A stretch of DNA of 64,000 nt from Gari tellinella. Its lineage: Eukaryota > Mollusca > Bivalvia > Cardiida > Psammobiidae. Numbering within the stretch: the first letter of the stretch is position 1; each line of letters begins with the position of its first letter. The stretch is taken from assembly GCA_922989275.2 (NCBI GenBank), contig OV277867.1:3968001-4032000 (forward strand), written 5' to 3'. Shown here one piece after another: positions 52,665-63,171 of this stretch. The notes beneath the pieces were generated by a model. That model made no database searches, was not told the origin of the DNA, and saw only the letters and a list, made by a program, of their open reading frames with translations. The position numbers and the translations under genes were made by a program.

Positions 52665-52790
52665 ACTAACCCTTTATTCCATAGATACCCATCTTAATAA
52701 CTTTTGCACCTTTAATTTATTCCTCCACTGAAGAAAAAAGTTTCCATTTATACAGCATCAGTACCAAATTTGAAATACAGCAAGAGGTTT
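52665..52790. mobile_element. PB1 left-half relic
   Basis: TAACCCTTTATTCCATAGAT, then ATTCCTCCACTGAAGAAAAA, the stretch found between the end and the hairpin in other PB1 copies. No hairpin is left. Confidence 0.5.
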
Positions 52791-52999
52791 AATTATTCCT
52801 ATATCCATAATCCTAACACTCTAACTTACAAATAAAATACATGTGTACACTGTAGTATAGGATTTTGACTCTTTCCAAATCCGTTATCATACAATGTATA
52901 AAACATGCCACGTATTACCAAATATACTGTTTATCCATAGATGTATACATTATGACTCCACCCTCTGACCTACTGAACAAAATTGTTTTGTAAAATGTA

Positions 53000-53208
53000 T
53001 ACAGTAAAACCTCACTATTACGACCACTAAAACGAAGGCTCATTAATTGTTTAATAGACAGGTGACAGCTTAAAGCAAGGTGACAGTGAAACAGAAAGCT
53101 CCTACAGGAGCTTTCTGTTTCACTGTCACCTTGTTTTAAGCGGTCACCTACCGTAACACCCTAATAATTAACATAATTTAGTGGTCGTAATAGAGGGGTT
53201 TTACTGTA
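53000..53208. mobile_element. TA3 MITE, best copy
   Basis: It starts TACAGTAAAACCTCACTATT and ends GTAATAGAGGGGTTTTACTGTA. The hairpin AAAGCAAGGTGACAGTGAAA has tip GAAAGCTCCTACAGGAGCTTTC. Confidence 0.9.
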
Positions 53209-53211
53209 TTT

Positions 53212-53320
53212 ACAGTGTGAAAGATGACAAACAGTGTAGTCGCTTACTAGAGGGCTACTTCAGGAACCCTCTGTTCAGGATCTACACTATTGTGCATGAT
53301 ACAAGTGCACACTATGCATG
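53212..53320. mobile_element. PB2 hairpin relic
   Basis: GACAAACAGTGTAGTCGCTT, AGAGGGCTACTTCAGGAACC and CTCTGTTCAGGATCTACACT, between TA3 and TA2 copies. Confidence 0.6.
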
Positions 53321-53681
53321 TACAGTGTTCCCTCCCTACAACGGCCCTCTCAACAACGATTCCCTCCTTACAACGACACTTGCCGCTGTTCCCTGAACAG
53401 AGCAATTATGCCCAACCTATTCACGGCTGCAATCTCGTCTGATTAAAATTGTCGTCTGCTGTTTTTCTCAAAGTTACATAATGGACATTTTGACAGAAAA
53501 CACTTAATAACGGGTGACAAACAGCTTGAATCCAGATCAGACGCCGCGTTACGCGGCGTCTGATCTGGATTCAAGCTGTTTGCAAATGTAAGCCAATTTC
53601 CCTCCCTATAACGACTCCCTCCGAACAACGCACACATATTTTGTCTCCCATTGGATGTCGTTGTAGAGAGGGAACGCTGTA
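53321..53681. mobile_element. TA2 MITE, best copy
   Basis: It starts TACAGTGTTCCCTCCCTACA and ends GTTGTAGAGAGGGAACGCTGTA. The hairpin AAACAGCTTGAATCCAGATC is perfect, with tip GCCGCGTTACGCGGC. Confidence 0.92.
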
Positions 53682-54240
53682 CAATGTACTGTAAATAACA
53701 GATGCAAAAACGTGGCACTATGTACCAATGTGTTAACAGTTATAACGTATCTTTTCCAATAAAACAATTACATGTTTATCTATTGTAAACAGTTGTGGCA
53801 TCTTATCTGGCTCCAAACCTTGCGCTCATTCTTACCTAAGTTAAGAAGACGCGTATTTATGTTAAATTTCTGTATAATACATGTATACGCTGTAGCAGTT
53901 TAATGTGACGCTATGTGGCTTCGATACTTTGTGCATCAAAAATTATATCGCTGTTGCTGAGGTGAAAAATTGTAGTTTAATTGAAGTGTTTGAATCAAAG
54001 TAATATAAATTATGACATTGTATAATCGTGCAATAGAACAAGGGTAGTCGTTGAGATGTTCATTTAATTACTTGGCATATCAACTCCTACTCGTGTTCTA
54101 TTGCATGATAATACATTGGTTTAAGTTAATTTTTCTTAATTAAAAATGAGCCTAAATGACCGTTGCACAAAATAATCATAACTTTCTCAATTGCGAATTT
54201 TGTTTCTATAATATCTCATTTTGCCATCTGGTTTTCTTTC
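53682..54240. other. Gene-free stretch in intron 2
   Basis: A worn core scrap lies at 53785-53820 (GTAAACAGTTGTGGCATCTT, ATCTGGCTCCAAAC). Nothing else is recognised. Confidence 0.4.
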
Positions 54241-54545
54241 CCTTTAACTCTTTGAGTGCACAATAGTTGATTGAAACAAAACTGTTTGCCACTCAAATCG
54301 TTGTTTATCAATTACACCATAAATAGGCCTTTTTCACGCCTTTAATTAATTCCTCCACTGAAGAAAAGAATTCCACTTTATACATTCATAGATATGCACC
54401 ATGCGAAATATTTATGTTTTATATCCTAGTACATGTAGATAGTGCCTTTAAGTGCTAAAGGAAACCAGAATGCACCTGCTCTAAGTGGTTACCTTTCTTG
54501 AAAACTATTAACAGGCTATAAAGTATGGGTTAAGTATGTAAATCT
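54241..54545. mobile_element. PB1 relic
   Basis: TTAACTCTTTGAGTGCACAA, TAATTCCTCCACTGAAGAAA, TAAGTGGTTACCTTTCTTGA and a GTATGGGTTAA end. The hairpin is reduced to scraps (AACCAGAATGCACCTGCTCT). Confidence 0.5.
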
Positions 54546-54640
54546 AACAATGAGAAGTTAAAGCAGACACTTGTTTAGAAACAGCCTATATCACAGTATT
54601 GAAAGGCTAAAATGATGTTTTGAATGCACTAGATTAGAGT

Positions 54641-54854
54641 TTAACTCTTTTCATGCTGGGTAATGTTTTGTTTTTGTCGGCAACAATTGGTGCCTGCTGA
54701 TGTTCTATTTTCTTTCAAAAAGGGTCACAGTGTCAAACAGTTTGCATCCTGATGAGATGCCGCGTTACACGACGCCTCATCTGGATCCAAACTGTTTGCA
54801 AAGGTAACCACAATGCGGGACATATCCGCGCACCGCTGGCATGCAAAGGGTTAA
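54641..54854. mobile_element. PB5 MITE
   Basis: It starts TTAACTCTTTTCATGCTGGG and ends GCTGGCATGCAAAGGGTTAA. The hairpin CAAACAGTTTGCATCCTGAT...CATCTGGATCCAAACTGTTTG has tip GCCGCGTTACACGACGC. Confidence 0.87.
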
Positions 54855-55079
54855 AACAAATATAATCACTTGAACGCACAGCTTTCTTAGATGGATGGAT
54901 GATTTGGTGGATAAGGATCACCACAACCAACTTTTAAACTGGAGTCCAGAATCGTATCGCCCTGTTTATAAATGCTTTCAAAAAAACTTAACCAAGTGGT
55001 ATGATACCTCTCACTGGGCAGGCAGGCTGTAATTGTTTTAATTATAATGACCAATCAATATTTTCATATTAGCAACTAA

Positions 55080-55733
55080 ATATATCCGATAAAGATATTG
55101 AAGTGGTGATTTCTCACTGCAACTTGTGCAAGATTACAACTTGTCTTTAATATATGAATGATTGTACGTGTAGAAATAGGTAAGTAAATGATTTATTATC
55201 GTGACATGTGCATACAATAAAGATATTAAAGTGGTGATTTCTCACTGCAATATGTACAAGAATACAACTTGTCTTTAATATATGAATGTCTATACGTGTA
55301 GAAATAGGTCAGTAAATGATTTATTATCATGACGTATGCATACAATAAAGATATTGAAGTGGAGATTTCTCACTGCAATATGTGCAAGATTACAACTTGT
55401 CTTTAATATATAAATTATTGTATATATAGAAATAGGTAAGTAAATGATTTATTATCGTGACGTGTGAATACAATAAAGATATTGAAGTAGTGATTTCTTA
55501 TTGCAACATGTGCAAGATTACAACTTGTCTTTAATATATGAATGACTGTACATGTACAAATAGGTAAGTAAATGATTTATTATCGTGACGTGTGAATACA
55601 ATAAAGATATTGAAGTAGTGATTTCTCACTGCAATATGTGCAAAACTTGTCTTTAGTATATGAATGTCTGTACGTGTAGAAAGAGGTAAGTTAATTATTT
55701 ATTATCGTGACGTGTGAATATTTACCTTAGACG
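55080..55733. repeat. ~126-bp tandem repeat, about 5 copies
   Basis: AAAGATATTGAAGTGGTGAT, TTCTCACTGCAATATGTGCA, ACTTGTCTTTAATATATGAA, TAGGTAAGTAAATGATTTAT repeat at 55093, 55219, 55344, 55473 and 55602. Confidence 0.92.
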
Positions 55734-56086
55734 ATGTTCTTATCTTTAGCTCTTAAACATCTAACCGGTCTAACTGACCTTATTATTCGCTGTACGCACC
55801 GGAACAATTTACGAAATAATTCGGAATTGTATTGATTTTTAATTTTTGTACTAGGGACTATTTACCAGTAGTAATAGCCTTAAACTTCATTCTATAGTGA
55901 GTTTTCTTTCTGAGAGGCGATCTAAGAAACAAACAAATTGTTTATAGACATTTTCGGATATAGCGTATTTAAGTAAAATTTCCGTTTTAGCAGCCGTTTT
56001 ACTTTCGAAGCCATTTTATCAATTAAAGGTATCTCAGTTGCGATATTGATTCATATGGACGTTTTATTTCTCCTCTTGGATTTCAG

Positions 56087-56176
56087 AATGGCCAAAATAC
56101 TACAAACCAAAATAGAACACGATCTTTTAGAACAAAATGACCAAAATATCACGACGCCAATTATTCCCAAAGTATG
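56087..56176 (+). CDS. Beta-N-acetylhexosaminidase, exon 3
   Basis: 90 bp between TTTCAG and G-GTATGT. It reads MAKILQTKIEHDLLEQNDQN then ITTPIIPKV (residues 49-77), with Trp78 completed by exon 4. It is a hydrophilic stalk, possibly helical, with one N-glycosylation sequon (NIT). Phase 2 on both sides. Confidence 0.68.
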
Positions 56177-56253
56177 GTATGTATTTAAATATATACATGT
56201 AATCGGTAAACAGATATAAGTAGGCCTGGGTTGGCCAATATTAAACACAAATG

Positions 56254-56486
56254 ATTAACCCTTTCACCGCCGGAGACGCCTAAAGTCGAATTTGCAAACA
56301 GTTTTGATCCTGACCAGACGTCTGGTCAGGATTAAAACTGTTTGACACTCGTTTCGATATTTCTTATGTCATACTCTCTTAAATCTACCTTTGAAATGAT
56401 ATTGCGGACAACAATATTGAAGCAGACGACACAGTAACGGTGTAGGGGTAAAAAACTAAAAAATAATTTGGCGCCGAAAGGGTTAA
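56254..56486. mobile_element. PB3 MITE
   Basis: It starts TTAACCCTTTCACCGCCGGA and ends GGCGCCGAAAGGGTTAA. The hairpin CAAACAGTTTTGATCCTGAC has the short tip CCAGACGTCTGG. Confidence 0.87.
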
Positions 56487-56682
56487 GTTAATAGCAATTT
56501 ATCAGTTAGATTAGTAAGAAAATTACCCTTTCATTACAACAGTATGTACTTATCACACACACCTGAAATGTCTGTTTACTCTTTGCATACTTGGTAATAT
56601 TTGCAAAACAATGTCGTCCGGTACTGTTCTTATAATAGAATTTTTAAACTTTATTTTCAAAACAGGCTTTGAGTGCCAGGCG

Positions 56683-57072
56683 CCGAGGTTATAAAGCTTT
56701 TGACTTGAGTCTTAACTCGTTCCCAAGCATTTGATTGGTCAGATTTGAGCCTAGGCTCAAATCTGAACAATCAACTGTTTGGGAACACACTCAGGCTCAA
56801 TTAACCCTTTACCTGATAGCCTAGTTACAATATTGAAGATAGGTGACTACTTAAAGCAGGTTGAAAGTAAAGCAGAATGCGCCCTAAGGCGCATTCTGCT
56901 TTACTTTCAGCCTGATTTAAGCTATTACCAGTTAGAATAAGGAAAGTATTAAATATGACACATATTCCGTACGGTTTATATTGGAACTATTTTCTTCAGC
57001 GGATGAATAAAATACATGTGCTAAAAGTCGCTTCTATCAGGGAAAGGGTTAAAACGCTTTATAACCTCGGAG
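56683..57072. mobile_element. FB1 foldback split by PB1
   Basis: CCGAGGTTATAAAGCTTTTG and AACGCTTTATAACCTCGG form the ends, and GAGCCTAGGCTC the tip. The uninterrupted copy at 46781 shows the empty site (CTCAACTAAAACG), where this copy carries a TTAA-bounded PB1. Confidence 0.87.
56801..57052. mobile_element. PB1 MITE nested in FB1
   Basis: It starts TTAACCCTTTACCTGATAGC and ends TATCAGGGAAAGGGTTAA. The hairpin AAAGCAGGTTGAAAGTAAAG has tip GCGCCCTAAGGCGC. Confidence 0.92.
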
Positions 57073-57299
57073 GCAGTCAGTTTGGATCCTGTAGAGATGG
57101 GGCATACAGCGGTGTCTCTTCTGGATCCAAACCGTTTGCAATGGTTATCACTATGGCAACCACATTATTATATCCGCTACTAGCATGGTAGGAGTTCAGT
57201 TAACAATCAGTGTATATACACTATGCAAGCTGCCTGTGTTCATATACAAAGATGTTTGTGGTCTTAACATGTCCTATATGTATACATTTCATTTTTCAG

Positions 57300-57355
57300 G
57301 AAGAAAGATGTAAACACTGGATCAAAATCTAAACTCAACCGGTCTATAATTGAAA
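57300..57355 (+). CDS. Beta-N-acetylhexosaminidase, exon 4
   Basis: 56 bp between TTTTTCAG and GAAA-GTAAGC. It reads W-KKDVNTGSKSKLNRSIIE (residues 78-96), a lysine-rich linker before the folded domain. It enters in phase 2 and leaves in phase 1. Confidence 0.65.
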
Positions 57356-57569
57356 GTAAGCATATTGTTACTATGAACATGCAAGTAGTGAAGGTAGTCA
57401 GTCTCGATGTCCCATTGCTTGAACGTACCATTGCTTGAACGTACCTTTGCCCGACTCAACGAACCATTTTTAAAAATATTCTCATAATTGACCATTCAAA
57501 TTTTTTATGAAAACGGCAAATACTGGTTTAAATGTGACACTTATTTAGATATATTAGTTTAAAGCATGA

Positions 57570-57760
57570 TAAGCTTTGAAACCATGACCTTTTAAAACAG
57601 TTTGGATCCTGTTCAGACACCACTATATGCGGCCTTTCATCAGTCTCAAAAACTTTGGACACCCTGACCCTGTTGTAAAAAGAACTAGTTCTAGAACAGT
57701 AGCAGACAATAACTATTGCAGAAGAAAACCAACCAAGCATGCAAAAAGGTTTTCTGTTCT
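57570..57760. mobile_element. PB5 relic
   Basis: AACAGTTTGGATCCTGTTCA, a lost tip, AGTAGCAGACAATAACTATT and CCAAGCATGCAAAAAGG at the right. Confidence 0.55.
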
Positions 57761-57788
57761 TTGTTGCTTTTGTTGCTAATTATAAATA

Positions 57789-60700
57789 TATTGACTGTTG
57801 CTATTATCTCATTAGAAACAGTCTTGACTGTTGCTGTTGTTTCTCATTACAAACAATCTTGACTGTTGCTGTTGTTTCTCAATACAAACAATATGGACTG
57901 TTGCTGTAATTTCTCAGTACAAACAATCTTGATTGTTTTTGCTATTTCTCTTTAGAAACAGTCTTTACTGTTGCTGTTGTTTCTCATTACAAACAATCTA
58001 GACTGTTGCTGTTATTTCTAATTACAAAGAGTCATGCCTGTGCCATTGTTTCTCATTACAAACAATATTGACTGTTTCTGTTGTTTCTCATTACAAGCAA
58101 TATTGACTGTTGCTGTTATTTCTCAGTACAAACAATCTAGACTGTTGCTGTTATTTCTCTTAAGAAACAGTATTGACTGATGCTGTTGTTTCTCATTACA
58201 AACCCTCTTGACTGTTGCTGTTATTTCTCAGTACAAACAATCTAGACTGTTGCTGTTATTTCTCTTAAGAAACAGTATTGACTGTTTCTGTTGTTTCTCA
58301 TTACAAACACTCTTGACTGTTGCTGTTATTTCTCAGTACAAACAATCTAGACTGTTGCTGTTGTTTCTCATTACAAACAATCTTGACTGTTGCTGTTGTT
58401 TCTCATTACAAACAACCTTGACTTTACAAACAACCTTGACTGTTGCTGTTGTTTCTCATTACAAACAATATTGACTGTTGCTGTTGTTTCTCATTACAAA
58501 CAATCTTGACTGTTGCTGTTGTTTCTCATTACAAACAACCTTGAATGTTGCTGTTGTTTCTCATTTCAAACAATTTTGAATGTTGCTGTTGTTTCTCATT
58601 ACAAACACTATTGACTGTTGCTGTTGTTTCTCATTACAAACAACCTAAATTGTTGCTATTGTTTGAGTAGTCAAGTCAAAAGTTTCTCATTACAAAAATC
58701 TAGACTGTTGCTGTGATTTCTCATTACAAACAACCTTGACTATTGCTGTTGTTTCTCATTACAAAGAGCCTTGATTGTTGCTGTTGTTTCTCATTACAAA
58801 CAAAATTGACTATTGCTGTTCTTTCTCATTACAAACAACCTTGATTGTTTCTGTTGTTTCTCATTACAAACAACCTAAATTGTTGCTATTGTTTCTCATT
58901 ACAAATAATCTAGACTGTTGCTGTTATTTCTCATTACAAACAAACTTGAATGTTTCTGTTGATTCTCATTACAAACAATCTTAATTGTTGCTATTGTTTC
59001 TCATTACACATAATCTAGACTGTTGCTGTTATTTCTCAGTACAAACAACCTTGACTGTTGCTGTTGTTTCTCATTACCAACAACCTTGACTGTTGCTGTT
59101 GTTTCTCATTACAAACAACCTTGACTGTTTCTGTTGTTTCTCATTACAAAAATATTAACTGTTGCTGTTGTTTCTCATTACAAACAACCTAAATTGTTGC
59201 TATTGTTTCTCATTACAAGTAATATAGACTGTTGCTGTTATTTCTCATTACAAACAATCTAGACTGTTGCTGTTATTTCTCATTACAAACAAGCTTGACT
59301 GTTTCTGTTGTTTCTCATTACAAACAAGCTTGTCTGTTGCTGTTATTTCTCAGTACAAACAATCTAGACTGTTGCTGTTGTTTCTCATTACAAACAACCT
59401 TGAATGTTGCTGTTGTTTCTCATTACAAACAATATTGACTGTTGCTGTTGTTTCTCATTACAAACAATCTTGACTGTTGCTGTTGTTTCTCATTACAAAC
59501 AACCTTGAATGTTGCTGTTGTTTCTCATTACAAACAACCTAAATTGTTGTTATTGTTTCTCATTACAAATAATCTAGACTGTTGCTGTTATTTCTCATTA
59601 CAAACAACCTTGACTGTTGCTGTTGTTTCTCATTACAAACAACCTTGACTGTTGCTGTTGTTTCTCATTACAAACAACATTGACTGTTTCTGTTGTTTCT
59701 CATTTCAAAAATATTGACTGTTGCTGTTGTTTCTCATTACGAACAACCTAAATTGTTGCTATTGTTTCTCATTACAAATAATCTAGACTGTTGCTGTTAT
59801 TTCTCATTACAAACAACCTTGACTGTTGCTGTTGTTTCTCATTACAAACAACCTAAATTGTTGCTATTGATTTTCATTACAAATAATATTGACTGTTGCT
59901 GTTATTTCTCATAACAAACAACCTTGACTGTTTCTGTTGTTTCTCATTACAAACAACATTGACTGTTGCTGTTGTTTCTCATTGCAAACAACCTTGACTG
60001 TTTCTGTTGTTTCTCATTACAAAAATATTGACTGTTGCTGTTGTTTCTCATTACAAACAAGCTTGACTGTTTCTGTTGTTTCTCATTACAAACAAGCTTG
60101 ACTGTTGTTGTTATTTCTCAGTACAAACAATCTAGACTGTTGCTGTTATTTCTCATTACAAACAACATTGACTGTTTCTGTTGTTTCTCATTACAAAAAT
60201 ATTGACTGTTGCTGTTGTTTCTCATTACAAACAATATTGTCTGTTTCTGTTGTTTCTCATTACAAACAATCTTGACTGTTTCTGTTGTTTCTCATTACAA
60301 ACAACATTGACTGTTGCTGTTGTTTCTCATTACAAACAACCTTGACTGTTTCTGTTGTTTCTCATTACAAACAACTTTGACTGTTGCTGTTGTTTCTCAT
60401 TACAAAAATATTGACTGTTGCTGTTGTTTCTCATTACAAACAATCTAGACTGTTGCTGTTGTTTCTCATTACAAACAAGATTGACTGTTGCTGTTGTTTT
60501 TCATTACAAACAAGATTGACTGTTTCTGTTGTTTCTCATTACAAACAACCTTGACTGTTTCTGTTGTTTCTCATTACAAACAATATTGACTGTTTCTGTT
60601 GTTTCTCATTTCAAACAACCTTGACTGTTGCTGTTGTTTCTCATTACAAACAATATTGACTGTTGCTGTTGTTTCTCAGTACAAACAATCTTTACTGTTA
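57789..60700. repeat. 35-bp minisatellite, about 83 copies
   Basis: Unit: TCTTGACTGTTGCTGTTGTT then TCTCATTACAAACAA. Because 35 is not a multiple of 3, all three forward frames cycle and give long but meaningless open frames with a 35-residue period. Variants (GTTATTTCTC, CCTAAATTGTTGCTATTG) recur in patterned order. Confidence 0.97.
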
Positions 60701-61289
60701 TGCAGTTGATAAGAATTAAGCAAATGCATTTGGCAATCATATTGAGGAAAAGGACATACTAATGAAAGTGTTGGTACTTATTCGAATCTGTGTGGCAAAC
60801 AGTTCCAAGCCTTATCAGACGCCTAGATACTCGACATAACTGTTTGGTACAAGCACATCAAATTGGAAGAATAAAATTGTGTCCTCTAAACTATCATGAA
60901 CTTTTGTTATCCATATAACAGCTGGGAAAATGGTATTCTTTAATATTTAAAAAAAAAAGTCAAACACAAACTGGATACTTAGCCTATTTCCCCCCTACAT
61001 AGCTTTCAATTTTTAAGACAGGTTACCACTTAAAGATTCAAAACCCACTGTCAATGATGCCACCGGGGGCATGAGCGTGTTGTAAATGCAGTCTTGTTGA
61101 TTTGAACTTTACTTAGAATATGTCGTATCAATTAGGTAGCAATTTCATGTAGGAGCTTTCTTATTACATTTGATACAAACGTATATTGGAATCATTTTAT
61201 CTGAATGTCTACACTGTCAATATAGGCGTGTTTACTGATAATCTTGTATACTGTCTTTAAGAGTCGTATACACTCAATGAGTTTGGAAT
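60701..61289. other. Gene-free end of intron 4
   Basis: A worn core lies at 60796-60850 (GCAAACAGTTCCAAGCCTTA, CAGACGCCTAGATACTCG). A PB1-like scrap lies at 60985-61035 (CTATTTCCCCCCTACATAGC, AGACAGGTTACCACTTAAAG). Confidence 0.45.
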
Positions 61290-61701
61290 TTAACTCTTTA
61301 CAAGTTAGCGGTGAAATGATGATTACCTTCTCGAATAGTTTTGACCAAGATGAGAAGCCGCATGCTCCGTCAATTCATCTTGATCGAAATTGTTTGACAC
61401 TCTTACCCATTTTAACCCCTTCACTGCCTTACCCCGAGTGGCAGAGTAATTTGAAAACAGTTTGAATCCTAATCAGACGCCGCGTAACGCGGCGTCTGAT
61501 CAGGATACAAACTGTTTTACACTCATTTTAATATTTCATAAGTCAAACTATCTAAATATTTAATTTTAGAAATAAAAGCAGACGACAATTGTTTAAAATT
61601 GATGACGTCATGGCAGTGAAGGGGTTAAAAGAAATTAAGAACAGAATCAGACGACAATTATTGTGACAGACGGTATGATTACCCAGCATGCAAAGATTTA
61701 A
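61290..61701. mobile_element. PB5 MITE split by PB3
   Basis: The left part (TTAACTCTTTACAAGTTAGC, worn hairpin GACCAAGATGAGAAGCCG...CATCTTGATCGAAATTGTTT) and the right part (AGAACAGAATCAGACGACAA, ATTACCCAGCATGCAAAGAT) make one PB5. It ends about 22 bp before exon 5. Confidence 0.75.
61412..61628. mobile_element. PB3 MITE nested in PB5
   Basis: It starts TTAACCCCTTCACTGCCTTA and ends TGGCAGTGAAGGGGTTAA. The hairpin AAACAGTTTGAATCCTAATC has tip GCCGCGTAACGCGGC. Confidence 0.92.
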
Positions 61702-61723
61702 AAGGTTAATTTTCTATTTATAG

Positions 61724-62398
61724 AAAATATCCTACCAGATCCTACACAGGAGGAAATCGACTACATTGCAACTCATGTAAAGGTTCAGTACGATGTTAAA
61801 GTAAATTTCAGTGAGAACTATTTTATTGGTGGTTACTCTTTCATCAACACAGGAAGTAGACCAATTCCTGCTAAAAGATGGCAACTATATTTTTACTCAA
61901 TGAGTTTCATTAACACTAAAGAGTATCCCTATCCATGTGGGTTGAAAATATTCCACTTCACTGGACAGCTGTATTGGTTCGAGCCTGTGGCAAGCGATTA
62001 CGAAGAACTGATTCCAGGGGCTACTATTACCTGTCAAGTTAAACGGTCAAACACTCATATGGCTCGATCAGATTCAATGCCCAACTGGTATGTCGTCGGA
62101 AATGATCTACTGCCAAAAATCATATCAAATACACAAGGAGAGGCTTTGTTGTACGTAGGCGGTTTACTGCTTCCGAACCAGTACCTTCGACGACCTGCCG
62201 AAAAACACCACCCATATTTGCCGGCGGAAAGGTACAATGTTTACCGAGCCTCAGCTCAAAATGTGAGCAACCCAACTCGAGTTTTACCGACACCATTGGA
62301 GATTATTACAGATGATAAAGACACGTTGATCTGGAATACAAATGAGTGGGTGATTGTGAGCGGTGGACCGTTTCCAGATGAGGCCAAATACCTATCTG
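61724..62398 (+). CDS. Beta-N-acetylhexosaminidase, exon 5 (chitobiase-type N-terminal domain)
   Basis: The enzyme removes terminal N-acetylglucosamine or N-acetylgalactosamine from chitin oligomers and glycans (family knowledge). Residues about 108-260 match the chitobiase/hexosaminidase N-terminal carbohydrate-binding domain: IATHVKVQYDVKVNF, GYSFINTGSRPIPAKRWQLY, LKIFHFTGQLYWFEP, NWYVVGNDLLPK. From about residue 284 it runs into the domain that precedes the GH20 barrel (RVLPTPLEIITD, NEWVIVSGGPFPDEAKYLS). The exon ends TCTG-GTGAGT in phase 1; residues 1-321 are covered so far. No catalytic Asp-Glu pair has been reached, so the GH20 domain must lie beyond the window. The acceptor is TCTATTTATAG. 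Confidence 0.88.
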
Positions 62399-62403
62399 GT
62401 GAG

Positions 62404-62672
62404 TTAAACCATAAGTTTTATAAGGCCCATAAGTACGCCTTTTTACTCCTCTTTTCTATTCCTCCACTAAGGAAAAAAGGTTACAATGTATAGAGTCACA
62501 AACATTTACCAAAAGCAATATGTTCCATATCCTTGCAGATGGTAGCTGAAAGCAGACTCAGGCTGAACGTTAACCCAAAATGCGCCTTAAGGCGCATTTT
62601 AGCCTATTTTCACCCTGATTTCGGTACTCACTTGTCTTCGAAACTAGAAAAAGGCTAGAAATTATGGGTCAA
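62404..62672. mobile_element. PB1-like MITE starting at the exon 5 donor
   Basis: Its TTAA (62404-62407) begins with the last T of the donor GTGAGT. TATTCCTCCACTAAGGAAAA, a worn hairpin with tip GCGCCTTAAGGCGC, and TTATGGGTCAAA at the right follow PB1 order. Confidence 0.65.
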
Positions 62673-62734
62673 ACCATTTCTTTCAAGAAATTTACAAAAC
62701 TGAACAATTCCTGTTTCAATTTTTTGACGTTTTA

Positions 62735-62900
62735 GTGTGGTATTCGTACAATATCTTGGAACATGACAAAAAGAACAGACCCTTTAGGACCCCTATGTAC
62801 TAGGTCTTCATTGTTTGCATTAAACACGCGTAATTTTCATATACACACTGTTTGCAAATGATGATTATATGTGTCATAAGGGTTCAAAGGGTTCACCCCT
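62735..62900. mobile_element. PB2 relic
   Basis: AGAACAGACCCTTTAGGACC, CTAGGTCTTCATTGTTTGCA, TACACACTGTTTGCAAATGA and AAGGGTTCAAAGGGTT mark the right half of PB2. Confidence 0.55.
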
Positions 62901-62914
62901 CACCAATAGCATGC

Positions 62915-63164
62915 TACAGTGGAGAATCTGTTATTCTTTCCAAATAAACGCGTTTACGCTAAAACTATTATTAGCAGTGCAAACAGTTTGGAGCCAGATC
63001 AGACGCCAGGTAACCCGGCGTCTGGTCAGGCTCCAAACTGTTTGCCACCAAGATAAACAAGAATTATCAGAATTGTCCAAAGATTGTTCTTTTCTACGTT
63101 TTAGTGCTTTGCGTTTGCGTACGTTTGCGTTTAAACGGGAAAGAATAACAGATTCTCCACTGTA
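62915..63164. mobile_element. TA1 MITE, reverse orientation
   Basis: Complete ends (TACAGTGGAGAATCTGTTAT). The core GGAGCCAGATCAGACGCC has tip AGGTAACCCGGC. Confidence 0.92.
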
Positions 63165-63171
63165 CTAGTAT

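Larger units (their letters stand above)
52616..56086 (+). other. Hexosaminidase intron 2
   Basis: 3.5 kb with PB1, TA3, PB2, TA2 and PB5 copies and the ~126-bp tandem array. The acceptor is CTTGGATTTCAG. Confidence 0.7.
56177..57299 (+). other. Hexosaminidase intron 3
   Basis: 1.1 kb. It holds a PB3 copy 77 bp after the donor and an FB1 element split by PB1. The acceptor is TTTCATTTTTCAG. Confidence 0.7.
57356..61723 (+). other. Hexosaminidase intron 4
   Basis: 4.4 kb, two thirds of it the 35-bp array. It ends with a PB5 element whose terminus runs into the acceptor tract TTTTCTATTTATAG. Confidence 0.75.

Noticed and set aside
58208..59914. Serial open frames encoding Leu/Cys-rich repeat peptides
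   Set aside because: They are translations of the 35-bp minisatellite. The same peptides appear in all three frames and no start context or splice signal supports them.
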